The notes below the pieces were generated by a model. It saw only the letters and a list, made by a program, of their open reading frames with translations, did no database searches and was not told the DNA's origin. A DNA stretch of 6,530 nt from Acetofilamentum sp. GTDB taxonomy: Bacteria > Bacteroidota > Bacteroidia > Bacteroidales > DTU049. This document shows, piece after piece, positions 1 to 5,143 of the stretch (its first letter is position 1; each line of letters starts with the position of its first letter). The position numbers were made by a program, and so were the translations under genes. The DNA is taken from NCBI GenBank assembly GCA_020720525.1, contig DYON01000061.1, forward strand, positions 5,294 through 11,823, given 5' to 3'.

Positions 1-45
1 TTATTTCTGCCGAGTGGATTATTAGGAAGCGGGAAGGATATTATT
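1..45. other. Unassigned left edge, possible 3' tail of an upstream gene
   Basis: Two plus-strand frames are open from the left edge into the heptamer array. The frame starting at base 3 reads ISAEWIIRKREGYY and stops at TAG 45-47, the first bases of the array. The frame starting at base 1 reads 19 codons and stops at TGA 58-60, inside the array. The third plus frame stops at 23-25. Either open frame could be the C-terminus of a plus-strand gene convergent with aroB, but the stretch is too short to identify a family, and it may simply be noncoding. Confidence 0.2.
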
Positions 46-122
46 AGTGGTCAGTTGTGAGTGGTCAGTAATCAGTAGTCAGTGGTCAGTTGTCAGTAAT
101 CAGTTGTGAGTTGTTAATTGTT
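46..122. repeat. Degenerate heptamer tandem array, 11 units (AGTNRTC-like)
   Basis: Starting at base 46 the sequence divides without slippage into eleven 7-bp units, including AGTGGTC, AGTTGTG, AGTAATC, AGTAGTC and AGTTGTC. The last two units are more degraded (AGTTGTT, AATTGTT). The first three bases of each unit are AGT in ten of eleven units, while the fourth and fifth vary most. The array extends over the last two codons and the stop codon of aroB (TAA, minus strand, 114-116). It contains stop codons in all six frames. It has no internal inverted symmetry, so it is not a hairpin terminator. Short degenerate heptamer repeats of this style are known between genes in cyanobacteria and some Bacteroidota; its function here is unknown. 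Confidence 0.85.
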
Positions 123-1232
123 AATGCCTAAATTACGTAGACCGTTTTTATTGCAAAAAAGGCTGTGAATGCTCTTCAACCCATTCTCATCGATTGCTTG
201 AATGAAGGGTCTTCCCAATTCGTTGAGCAACACAATCCTAAACGAAGAAGAAATATTTTTTTTATCGCTCACAATGTACTCTTTCAGCTGCTCCCATATA
301 GGTATTGTGTCGAATCGATAATGCTGGTTTAGCCAAGCAGCAACATCTTTAATCTTTTTCGAATGAAGGTTGCAAATGGATTCTGAAGCAAATAGAATTT
401 CGGTCAATCCCCATGCAATAGCGCAGCCATGTGTAATTGGTTGCCCCGAAGTTGCAAAAAATCCTTCGTATGCGTGTCCGAATGTGTGTCCCAAATTCAA
501 AAACATGCGCTTGCTTTTTTCGGTTGGATCGGAGTCCACAATCTGTATTTTAATCCGAATGCTGTCAACAAGCAACGATGTGGAAGGTGCAGCTGCATTT
601 GGAACAATGTTGAGCATTTTTTTTAGGAAATTTTTTCCTTCCAGCAATCCATGTTTCATCATTTCGGCGTATCCCGATGCCATTTCGGTCTCGGGAAGTG
701 TTTTTAGAAATTCGGGTGCAACAAAAGTAAACAATGGCGCATGAAATGTTCCAATTTGATTTTTGTAGGTGCCTAAGTTTAATGCGTTTTTTCCACCAAT
801 CGATGCATCGGTCATGGCCATAAGCGAAGTGGGAATGTTTATCAATCGCAATCCACGTTTGTAAACAGATGCAATAAATCCGCCCAAATCGGTAATAGTG
901 CCGCCTCCAATGCAAAGAATTATGGCGTTTTTGGGAATCGAAAGAGCAATCCATTCATTAATTATGGTCTCGGCAACTGCCAATTGCTTTATTTTTTCGC
1001 CTGCAACAAGCAGTTGGGTGTTGGCAACCGTGATATTTAATCGGCTGGTGAAACTTTCAATCCAGCTTTGGTGCAGATCATAAACTTGTTTGTCGGCTAA
1101 AACAACAACTGTGGTGTTGGTATGCGACCCTACATGGAGTTGCCACAAACGCTTGAAATGCTTATCCGGGATTTCCGAAACAAACACAGGCGAAGTGTTG
1201 TTGCCAATTCGAATGAGTTCTTTGTTTTTCAT
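114..1232 (-). CDS. aroB: 3-dehydroquinate synthase (AroB), complete
   Basis: This 372-residue cytoplasmic enzyme converts DAHP to 3-dehydroquinate with NAD+ and a divalent metal, the second step of the shikimate route to aromatic amino acids. The NAD-binding glycine motif GGGTITDLGGF lies at about 109-119. The active-site loop TDASIGGKN follows at 141-149, with D142 and K148 kept. The metal ligands are visible as E190 in SGYAEMMKHG, H253 in LNLGHTFGHA (245-254) and H268 in THG; H249 is also kept. K157-N158, K228, R242 and the C-terminal DKKN (323-326) match conserved catalytic positions. Length is normal for the family. One deviation is GGKN-ALN where most AroB proteins read GGKT-G-[VI]-[ND]. 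The ATG start puts the N-terminus where expected. The last codons (Asn-Asn-stop) fall inside the heptamer array, and no terminator hairpin is visible downstream. A sugar-phosphate cyclase other than AroB is unlikely because the catalytic set is complete. Confidence 0.95.
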   Translation of the reverse strand: MKNKELIRIGNNTSPVFVSEIPDKHFKRLWQLHVGSHTNTTVVVLADKQVYDLHQSWIESFTSRLNITVANTQLLVAGEKIKQLAVAETIINEWIALSIPKNAIILCIGGGTITDLGGFIASVYKRGLRLINIPTSLMAMTDASIGGKNALNLGTYKNQIGTFHAPLFTFVAPEFLKTLPETEMASGYAEMMKHGLLEGKNFLKKMLNIVPNAAAPSTSLLVDSIRIKIQIVDSDPTEKSKRMFLNLGHTFGHAYEGFFATSGQPITHGCAIAWGLTEILFASESICNLHSKKIKDVAAWLNQHYRFDTIPIWEQLKEYIVSDKKNISSSFRIVLLNELGRPFIQAIDENGLKSIHSLFCNKNGLRNLGINN

Positions 1233-1241
1233 TATTCACTA

Positions 1242-1249
1242 CAAAGGTA
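1242..1249 (-). promoter_or_regulatory. Putative Bacteroidota -7 element TACCTTTG for aroB
   Basis: On the minus strand the sequence reads TACCTTTG, an exact match to the Bacteroidota sigma-ABfr -7 consensus TAnnTTTG. It ends only 9 bases before the aroB ATG, so the leader would be very short or nearly absent. No convincing TTTG -33 element is present about 20 bp upstream, which lowers confidence. Confidence 0.35.
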
Positions 1250-1279
1250 ATGAAAAGGTTACTATTCGTGGAATTTCTG

Positions 1280-1287
1280 TAATTTTG
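1280..1287 (+). promoter_or_regulatory. Putative Bacteroidota -7 element TAATTTTG for the DUF4831 gene
   Basis: TAATTTTG matches TAnnTTTG and ends 12 bases before the ATG at 1300, followed by an A-run typical of Bacteroidota translation starts. No clear TTTG -33 element is seen upstream. It supports starting the downstream gene at 1300 rather than at the in-frame ATG at 1090, because transcription would begin after the earlier ATG. Confidence 0.4.
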
Positions 1288-1299
1288 AAAAAAAATTCG

Positions 1300-2457
1300 A
1301 TGCGAAATCTCGTTCTAATATTGCTGGCACTGGTGTTGTTTTCGTGCAATAGTCTTAATGTAGTGAAGGTTGAACCCGATTCGAGGCTAAAACACGATGG
1401 TGTGTTTTATTATCTTCCGAAAACAGTTGTTCATATCGACATCACGGTGAAGGAATCTCATTATTTGAAAGGTCCGTTTTCGCAATATTCGGCCAAATTT
1501 ACGGGTATTAGCAACGTGATTACAGAAAATTCGTTCGAATATCGCATCGAGTCGGTCGAAGCTAGTCTGGCATCAATGCCCGATACATCAAAATTGTTTT
1601 ATGTCGATACGCGTCGATTGAAAAATAAAGATGAATTTGGTCTTTGGCTTACCGACAATGGATGCATTGGCGGATTGAATCTGAGCGAACAACAGCGCAT
1701 GGATGGAATTCCTACAATGGAAAGCGGCTCGCGCAATATTGGTGCCAATAGCAACGAATTTGAAGCATTCGAATATTTTGCCACCGGCAACACTCGCGTG
1801 AAAACCGATACTATATTTGAAAAAATTATTCTCGATACCATCACCATCGAAAAGCAAATTTTGCAGCACAGCATCATCGAAAAGTCGCTCGAAGACAAAG
1901 CCAAAGATGCTGCCGACTATATTAAGTTGATTTCCGAAAACAAAATGAATCTGATTGCTGGTTACCAAGAGGTCGATTACAATCAAGCTACTTTCGAGCG
2001 AATGCTTGCCGAGCTCGACGACATGATGCAGGAATATCTAACATTGTTTACCGGAAAAACCGTTGAAAATACTTACCATTACAGGTTCACCATTATTCCA
2101 GAAGTAAATATGAAGTTAAAACCACAATTTTTGTTCAGTTTTTATACCAGCGAAGGAATCAGTAACGAATCGGATAGCTTGTTTGTTGATAATATGTACT
2201 ATTTCAGATTGGTTCAGGGCGACAAATCTGTTGGAATTTTGAGAGCTTTACAGAATGGAAAATTTTCAAAAACTAAAGGATTGGCCTACAATATTCCTGA
2301 AGAAGCTACTTTGCTGATTGTGAAAGGCGCGGGCGAAGTGGTGTTTTCGACTGTGATTCCAGTGTGTCAATATGGAATCACCGCCTATTTGCCTGCAAAT
2401 CTCCGTCAGGTGAAATTTAAACCTGCTACTGGATCGCTGGAGTATATCGAGAAATAG
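1300..2457 (+). CDS. Predicted lipoprotein of the DUF4831 family
   Basis: The protein has 385 residues and begins with a short signal peptide ending in the lipobox LFSC, with the lipidated Cys at 16, so it should be a cell-envelope lipoprotein. The mature part resembles the Bacteroidota DUF4831 family as I remember it. An N-terminal beta-rich half contains YYLPKTVVHIDITV (37-50) and GPFSQYSAKFTGI (58-70), then WLTDNGCIGGLN (116-127). A helical segment AKDAADYIKLISENK (201-215) leads to ELDDMMQEYLTLFTGKTV (238-255), and a beta-rich C-terminal region follows. The molecular function is unknown. The frame is open back to an ATG at 1090, but that extension of 70 residues lies antisense to aroB and would bury the signal peptide, so I start at 1300. 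The gene is divergent from aroB and convergent with the aminotransferase, so it is probably transcribed alone. The family call is from memory of the motif pattern; the lipoprotein call is firm. Confidence 0.85.
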   Translation: MRNLVLILLALVLFSCNSLNVVKVEPDSRLKHDGVFYYLPKTVVHIDITVKESHYLKGPFSQYSAKFTGISNVITENSFEYRIESVEASLASMPDTSKLFYVDTRRLKNKDEFGLWLTDNGCIGGLNLSEQQRMDGIPTMESGSRNIGANSNEFEAFEYFATGNTRVKTDTIFEKIILDTITIEKQILQHSIIEKSLEDKAKDAADYIKLISENKMNLIAGYQEVDYNQATFERMLAELDDMMQEYLTLFTGKTVENTYHYRFTIIPEVNMKLKPQFLFSFYTSEGISNESDSLFVDNMYYFRLVQGDKSVGILRALQNGKFSKTKGLAYNIPEEATLLIVKGAGEVVFSTVIPVCQYGITAYLPANLRQVKFKPATGSLEYIEK

Positions 2458-2463
2458 CTATTT
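2452..2463. other. 12-bp palindrome spanning two convergent stop codons
   Basis: AAATAGCTATTT is a perfect palindrome centred in the 4-bp gap between the TAG of the DUF4831 gene (2455-2457) and the TAA of the minus-strand aminotransferase (2462-2464). It has no loop and no following T-tract, so it is not a convincing intrinsic terminator. No other terminator is visible between these genes. Confidence 0.4.
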
Positions 2464-3598
2464 ACTTCATTTGCGAAGCAACAAATTGTTGTATTCGGTG
2501 CAATCCTTCTTGTAGTTCCGCAATTGGACGTGCAATATTAATTCGGATAAATCTTTTTGCCATTGGGCTGAAGTGTATTCCGGGAACCACAGCAACTTTT
2601 GTTGTGTTGTAAAGACTTTCGGCAAATTCGAAACCGTCGTTGAAGTCTGCGGGCAATTCGGTCCATACAAAATAACCGCCATCGGCTTGCGAAGGCTTAA
2701 ACCCTGCAGCCTTTAGTGCTGTAATAGCTGTTTTGTAGTTTTTTTTCAATTCGCCTCGAAGCATTTCGGAATACTTTTCGCCGAATTGGTTTTCGGAAGC
2801 ATAACGCGCCAAAGCTTCTTGCGCCACCGAATTGGCGCAAAGTCCAGTATAATCGTGCAGCGATCTAAGTGCGGATGTATGCGATGCATCGTGAATCAAA
2901 TATCCAACCCGCCAGCCAGTTACCGACCAGAGTTTTGAAAAACTATCGGCAATAAACAAATACGGATTGAGCTTTTTGAATGGAACATAAGGTTTCTGCT
3001 CAAAATACAAGCTTTGGTATGCGGCATCGAAAAGCAGGAAGCATTGTTTCGTTGTGCAAATATCGATGAGTTTATCTATTTCGCTTGGCTCGAAAATTTT
3101 CCCATGCGGATTGCCGGGCGACGCTATAAAAATGAGTTTGGTGTTGTCTTCGTCAATGCTTCTTGAAACTGCTTCGAGCGGAATTTGTCCAGCTTCGTTG
3201 GTCTCCAATTCGGTAAATGGTAGCCCAAATTGCAATGGAAGCTGCCGGTACGATTCGTAGGGCGGCGAAAAAGCAAGGGTGTTGAAATGGGCACCATTGG
3301 TTTTAAGAATATACAGAAACAGAAGACTAAGAGCTTCGGTAGCTCCTTGCAGAATTAATATTTCGCTTGGCGATAGCTCTTTTTGTGGTAGCAAATGCGA
3401 AATGAGTTGCGAAACAAGTTCAAAATTGCCCGTTCCTGGAGGATACTGGTGAATAGGATCGCCTGCAACACCTTTTAAAGCTTCGATAAGCTCTTCAGGT
3501 GGATCGAAGCCGGGAATGCCCTGCGCGAGGTTGATTCCGCCGTTTTGTTTCACCAGCGTGCTGAAATAGCTAATAAGTGAGCCTTGTGGAATTGACAT
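2462..3598 (-). CDS. Class I/II PLP-dependent aminotransferase (methionine/kynurenine aminotransferase type)
   Basis: This is a complete 378-residue fold-type I aminotransferase that moves an amino group between an amino acid and a 2-oxo acid using pyridoxal phosphate in the cytoplasm. Visible motifs in order are INLAQGIPGFDPP (22-34), the cofactor phosphate-site segment QGATEAL (84-90), SPPYESY (111-117), and the NPxG signature NPHG (163-166). These are followed by DAAY (191-194, the Asp that contacts the pyridine nitrogen), SFSKLWSVTGWRVGY (219-233) with Schiff-base lysine K222 and R230, and the substrate-carboxylate arginine R352 in RFIRINIA. Overall pattern and length resemble the YbdL/kynurenine-glutamine transaminase branch, but substrate specificity cannot be fixed from motifs. 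The usual GDEV turn after the first helix is replaced by a divergent GAHFNT. A role in methionine or aromatic amino-acid metabolism is plausible only. It faces a divergent lipoprotein operon and is probably monocistronic. Confidence 0.92.
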   Translation of the reverse strand: MSIPQGSLISYFSTLVKQNGGINLAQGIPGFDPPEELIEALKGVAGDPIHQYPPGTGNFELVSQLISHLLPQKELSPSEILILQGATEALSLLFLYILKTNGAHFNTLAFSPPYESYRQLPLQFGLPFTELETNEAGQIPLEAVSRSIDEDNTKLIFIASPGNPHGKIFEPSEIDKLIDICTTKQCFLLFDAAYQSLYFEQKPYVPFKKLNPYLFIADSFSKLWSVTGWRVGYLIHDASHTSALRSLHDYTGLCANSVAQEALARYASENQFGEKYSEMLRGELKKNYKTAITALKAAGFKPSQADGGYFVWTELPADFNDGFEFAESLYNTTKVAVVPGIHFSPMAKRFIRINIARPIAELQEGLHRIQQFVASQMK

Positions 3599-3599
3599 G

Positions 3600-3613
3600 C
3601 CAAATTTGTTTGG
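3600..3613 (-). promoter_or_regulatory. Small hairpin in the aminotransferase leader
   Basis: On the minus strand CCAAA, a CAAA loop and TTTGG form a 5-bp stem with a 4-base loop that ends one base before the aminotransferase ATG. If transcription starts a few bases after the putative -7 element at 3618-3625, this hairpin would be the whole leader. The stem is short and A/T rich, so stability and any regulatory role are uncertain. Confidence 0.3.
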
Positions 3614-3617
3614 GAAT

Positions 3618-3625
3618 CAAAGATA
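3618..3625 (-). promoter_or_regulatory. Putative Bacteroidota -7 element TATCTTTG for the aminotransferase gene
   Basis: The minus strand reads TATCTTTG, an exact match to TAnnTTTG, about 20 bases upstream of the ATG at 3598. That distance would give a leader of roughly 12-16 bases. A TTTG -33 element at the usual spacing is not evident. Confidence 0.45.
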
Positions 3626-3644
3626 ATAGAATTGAAAAATACCG

Positions 3645-3677
3645 TTTGTTTTCTCTGGCTTAAATTTTGTAACTTTA
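3645..3677 (+). promoter_or_regulatory. Putative promoter of the lipoprotein pair (TTTG, N21, TAACTTTA)
   Basis: TTTG at 3645-3648 and TAACTTTA at 3670-3677 are separated by 21 bp, within the spacing range of Bacteroidota -33/-7 promoters. The -7 element has A in place of the final G. It lies 16 bases before the ATG at 3694, with an A/T-rich leader and no Shine-Dalgarno sequence. It is back to back with the aminotransferase promoter in a 95-bp divergent gap. Confidence 0.4.
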
Positions 3678-3693
3678 CGAAAATTTTTTTGTC

Positions 3694-4410
3694 ATGAGAA
3701 AAACCATTTTTGCTTCAATTGCAGTTTTGCTCCTGTTTGCAGGCTGCGATACACTCAGTAAAATGAATCTGCCCACCAGCGGTGCAGTTATTTTATCCGA
3801 ATCGGATATTGTTGGGGGTCTGAAAGAAGCTCTCAATGTTGGTACCAACAACGCTGTAGGTCTATTGGGCAAAGCCGACGGATTCCTCAAAAACCCCTTG
3901 TTTAAAATTCCTTTTCCCGAAGAAGCAAAACGTGCCGAAACAAAGCTCCGAGAGTTAGGAATGAACGATATGGTCGATAATTTTATTACTACCATGAATC
4001 ATGGTGCCGAAAATGCAGTTTCGAAAGCGGCTCCCATTTTTCTGAATGCCATCACTTCGATGACGTTTGCCGATGCCAAAAATATTCTCAAAGGCGCCGA
4101 TAATGCTGCCACCGAATATTTCAAGGGCAAAACAACAACAGCACTTTTTGGCTTGTTTAAACCCGAAATACAAAAAGCCCTCGATGCTGTAAATGCTACA
4201 AAATACTGGTCCGATATCACTTCAACTTACAACAAAATACCTTTTGTTACCAAAATCGAAACCGATTTGGCAAAATATGTTACCGATAAAGCTTTAACTG
4301 CTTTGTTTACCCAAATTGCTTCCGAAGAAAAGAAAATCAGGACAGACCCTTTAGCACGCGTAAACGACATTCTCAAAAAAGTATTCAATCCCAATGCAGT
4401 TATTCAATAG
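3694..4410 (+). CDS. Predicted lipoprotein of the DUF4197 family
   Basis: The protein has 238 residues. A signal peptide ends in the lipobox FAGC, with Cys18 as the lipidation site, so it should be anchored in the envelope. The rest matches the DUF4197 pattern closely: GLKEALNVGTNNAVGLLG (42-59), DGFLKNPLFKIPFPEEAK (62-79), LRELGMNDMVD (85-95), MNHGAENAVSKAAPIFLNAI (101-120), MTFADAKNILKGADNAATEYF (123-143), then LPFV-like IPFV (182-185), DLAKYVTDKAL (191-201), EEKKIRTDPLARV (211-223) and the closing LKKVF. It is helix-rich and spans the whole family length with no truncation. The biochemical role of DUF4197 is not established. The gene appears to be first in a two-gene operon: the next lipoprotein starts inside its 3' end with a 17-bp overlap, suggesting coupled translation and possibly a shared task in the periplasm or at the outer membrane. 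Confidence 0.9.
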   Translation: MRKTIFASIAVLLLFAGCDTLSKMNLPTSGAVILSESDIVGGLKEALNVGTNNAVGLLGKADGFLKNPLFKIPFPEEAKRAETKLRELGMNDMVDNFITTMNHGAENAVSKAAPIFLNAITSMTFADAKNILKGADNAATEYFKGKTTTALFGLFKPEIQKALDAVNATKYWSDITSTYNKIPFVTKIETDLAKYVTDKALTALFTQIASEEKKIRTDPLARVNDILKKVFNPNAVIQ

Positions 4411-5047
4411 GTTGAAATGGTTGGTTGCCACTCTTGTTTTGATGTCGGCAACATCGTGTATCGAATTGGTTGAGCACATTAAAATTTATCCCGACAAAAG
4501 CGGCGATTATTCGCTTACGCTCGATATGGGTGCTCTATCGAAAACGGGCATGGGAAACGCAAGTCTTCCGGAAGGCTTGCTCAATTTTCCTCAGTTTGTC
4601 GAAGAAGGCTTGAAAGATGTTTCGGGTATTTCCGATGTTAAGGCTGTTTCCGACAAATCGAGCGGTTTTTATTCGGTATCGTTTCATTTTAAGAATCACA
4701 AGGTTTTCAAGCGTGCACTGTTGAAACTTGCTGGTTTGAAATACGGCTTTATTATTCCCAACTACATGAAAATAGGGAAGCATAAGTTTCGCAAAAAAGA
4801 CATAGGTCCTATGGTAACCAAAGCCATTGAGAAAAGCGATAACAAAATGCTCGATCAAGAATTTATGGGAGTCGAAGTTTCGTCGATGATTAATGTAACA
4901 ACAACCATCGAAACACCACAACCAGTAAAGAGAGTTAAGAAAAACGACCGTGCAAAAATAACCAGCGACCCTGAAATTGTAGAAATAAAAGGAACTCTTT
5001 CAGAGATTATTAAAGGAATGAATACAGGTGTGGTTGTGCGCTATTAG
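4394..5047 (+). CDS. Predicted lipoprotein, family not recognised
   Basis: This 217-residue protein starts with a basic n-region (R6, K8), a hydrophobic core and the lipobox ATSC with Cys22, so a lipidated envelope protein is likely. Directly after the Cys the sequence IELVEHIKIYPDKSGDYSLTLDMG (22-46 region) has the beta-hairpin character of lipoproteins that begin with a charged strand, a D-[GK]-SG turn and another strand. This is only a loose resemblance to LppM-like domains. A lysine-rich middle (98-150) and a KRVKKNDRAK stretch (179-188) make the mature protein basic. The C-terminus is likely beta-rich again and ends in VVVRY. I cannot assign a family or function. The ATG lies 17 bp inside the DUF4197 gene in another frame, and this start is needed to complete the signal peptide, so the overlap is probably real and points to translational coupling. 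Confidence 0.85.
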   Translation: MQLFNRLKWLVATLVLMSATSCIELVEHIKIYPDKSGDYSLTLDMGALSKTGMGNASLPEGLLNFPQFVEEGLKDVSGISDVKAVSDKSSGFYSVSFHFKNHKVFKRALLKLAGLKYGFIIPNYMKIGKHKFRKKDIGPMVTKAIEKSDNKMLDQEFMGVEVSSMINVTTTIETPQPVKRVKKNDRAKITSDPEIVEIKGTLSEIIKGMNTGVVVRY

Positions 5048-5114
5048 TTCTGTTTTGATAGCTTTTCGTCAGAAAATTGTTTGAAATAATCGGGTTTCTG
5101 GGTATTTTTATTCA
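5048..5114 (+). terminator. Weak possible terminator or alternative hairpins after the lipoprotein pair
   Basis: CAGAAA at 5070-5075 can pair with TTTCTG at 5095-5100 across a 19-base loop, and GGTATTTTTATT follows. The same CAGAA could instead pair with TTCTG at 5048-5052. Both stems are short (5-6 bp) with long loops, so this is only a weak candidate for an intrinsic terminator of the preceding operon. Confidence 0.2.
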
Positions 5115-5122
5115 TACTTTTG
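5115..5122 (+). promoter_or_regulatory. Putative Bacteroidota -7 element TACTTTTG for the SulP gene
   Basis: TACTTTTG is an exact match to TAnnTTTG and ends 21 bases before the ATG at 5144, a normal leader length. The nearest exact TTTG upstream (5080-5083) is 31 bp away, too far for a usual -33 element, so only the -7 part is supported. It suggests that the transporter has its own promoter rather than depending on the lipoprotein operon. Confidence 0.45.
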
Positions 5123-5143
5123 CGGCTTAAAATCAAATGTGAA

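Noticed and set aside
46..122. CRISPR-like repeat array
   Set aside because: The units are contiguous heptamers with no spacers and no cas genes nearby, so this is a microsatellite-like tandem repeat.
370..744. Plus-strand open frame of 124 codons inside aroB, and other frames opposite aroB
   Set aside because: It is the antisense shadow of aroB, with Cys/Ser/Pro-rich, low-complexity translation, no start context and no domain.
1090..1299. Extended N-terminus (70 residues) of the DUF4831 lipoprotein from an upstream in-frame ATG
   Set aside because: Most of it lies antisense to the well-supported aroB gene, it would bury a clear lipoprotein signal peptide, and the putative promoter is downstream of that ATG.
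1588..1986. Minus-strand open frames opposite the DUF4831 gene
   Set aside because: Their F- and N-rich translation is typical of reverse-strand reading through A/T-rich coding sequence, and there is no recognisable motif.
2465..2491. Small stems CTTC/GAAG and CAACA/TGTTG just after the DUF4831 stop codon
   Set aside because: They lie within the aminotransferase coding end, are 4-5 bp long and have no T-tract, so they are not a credible terminator.
114..3598. AroB and the aminotransferase as one aromatic amino-acid operon
   Set aside because: A plus-strand lipoprotein gene separates them, and each has its own putative promoter. The aminotransferase substrate is also undetermined.
4535..4921. 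Minus-strand 128-codon frame opposite the second lipoprotein gene
   Set aside because: It is a shadow of a gene with a clear signal peptide, and no promoter or family feature supports it.
5137..5142. Start-stop element ATGTGA immediately before the SulP ATG
   Set aside because: A six-base ATG-TGA is expected by chance in A/T-rich leaders, and nothing shows that it is translated.
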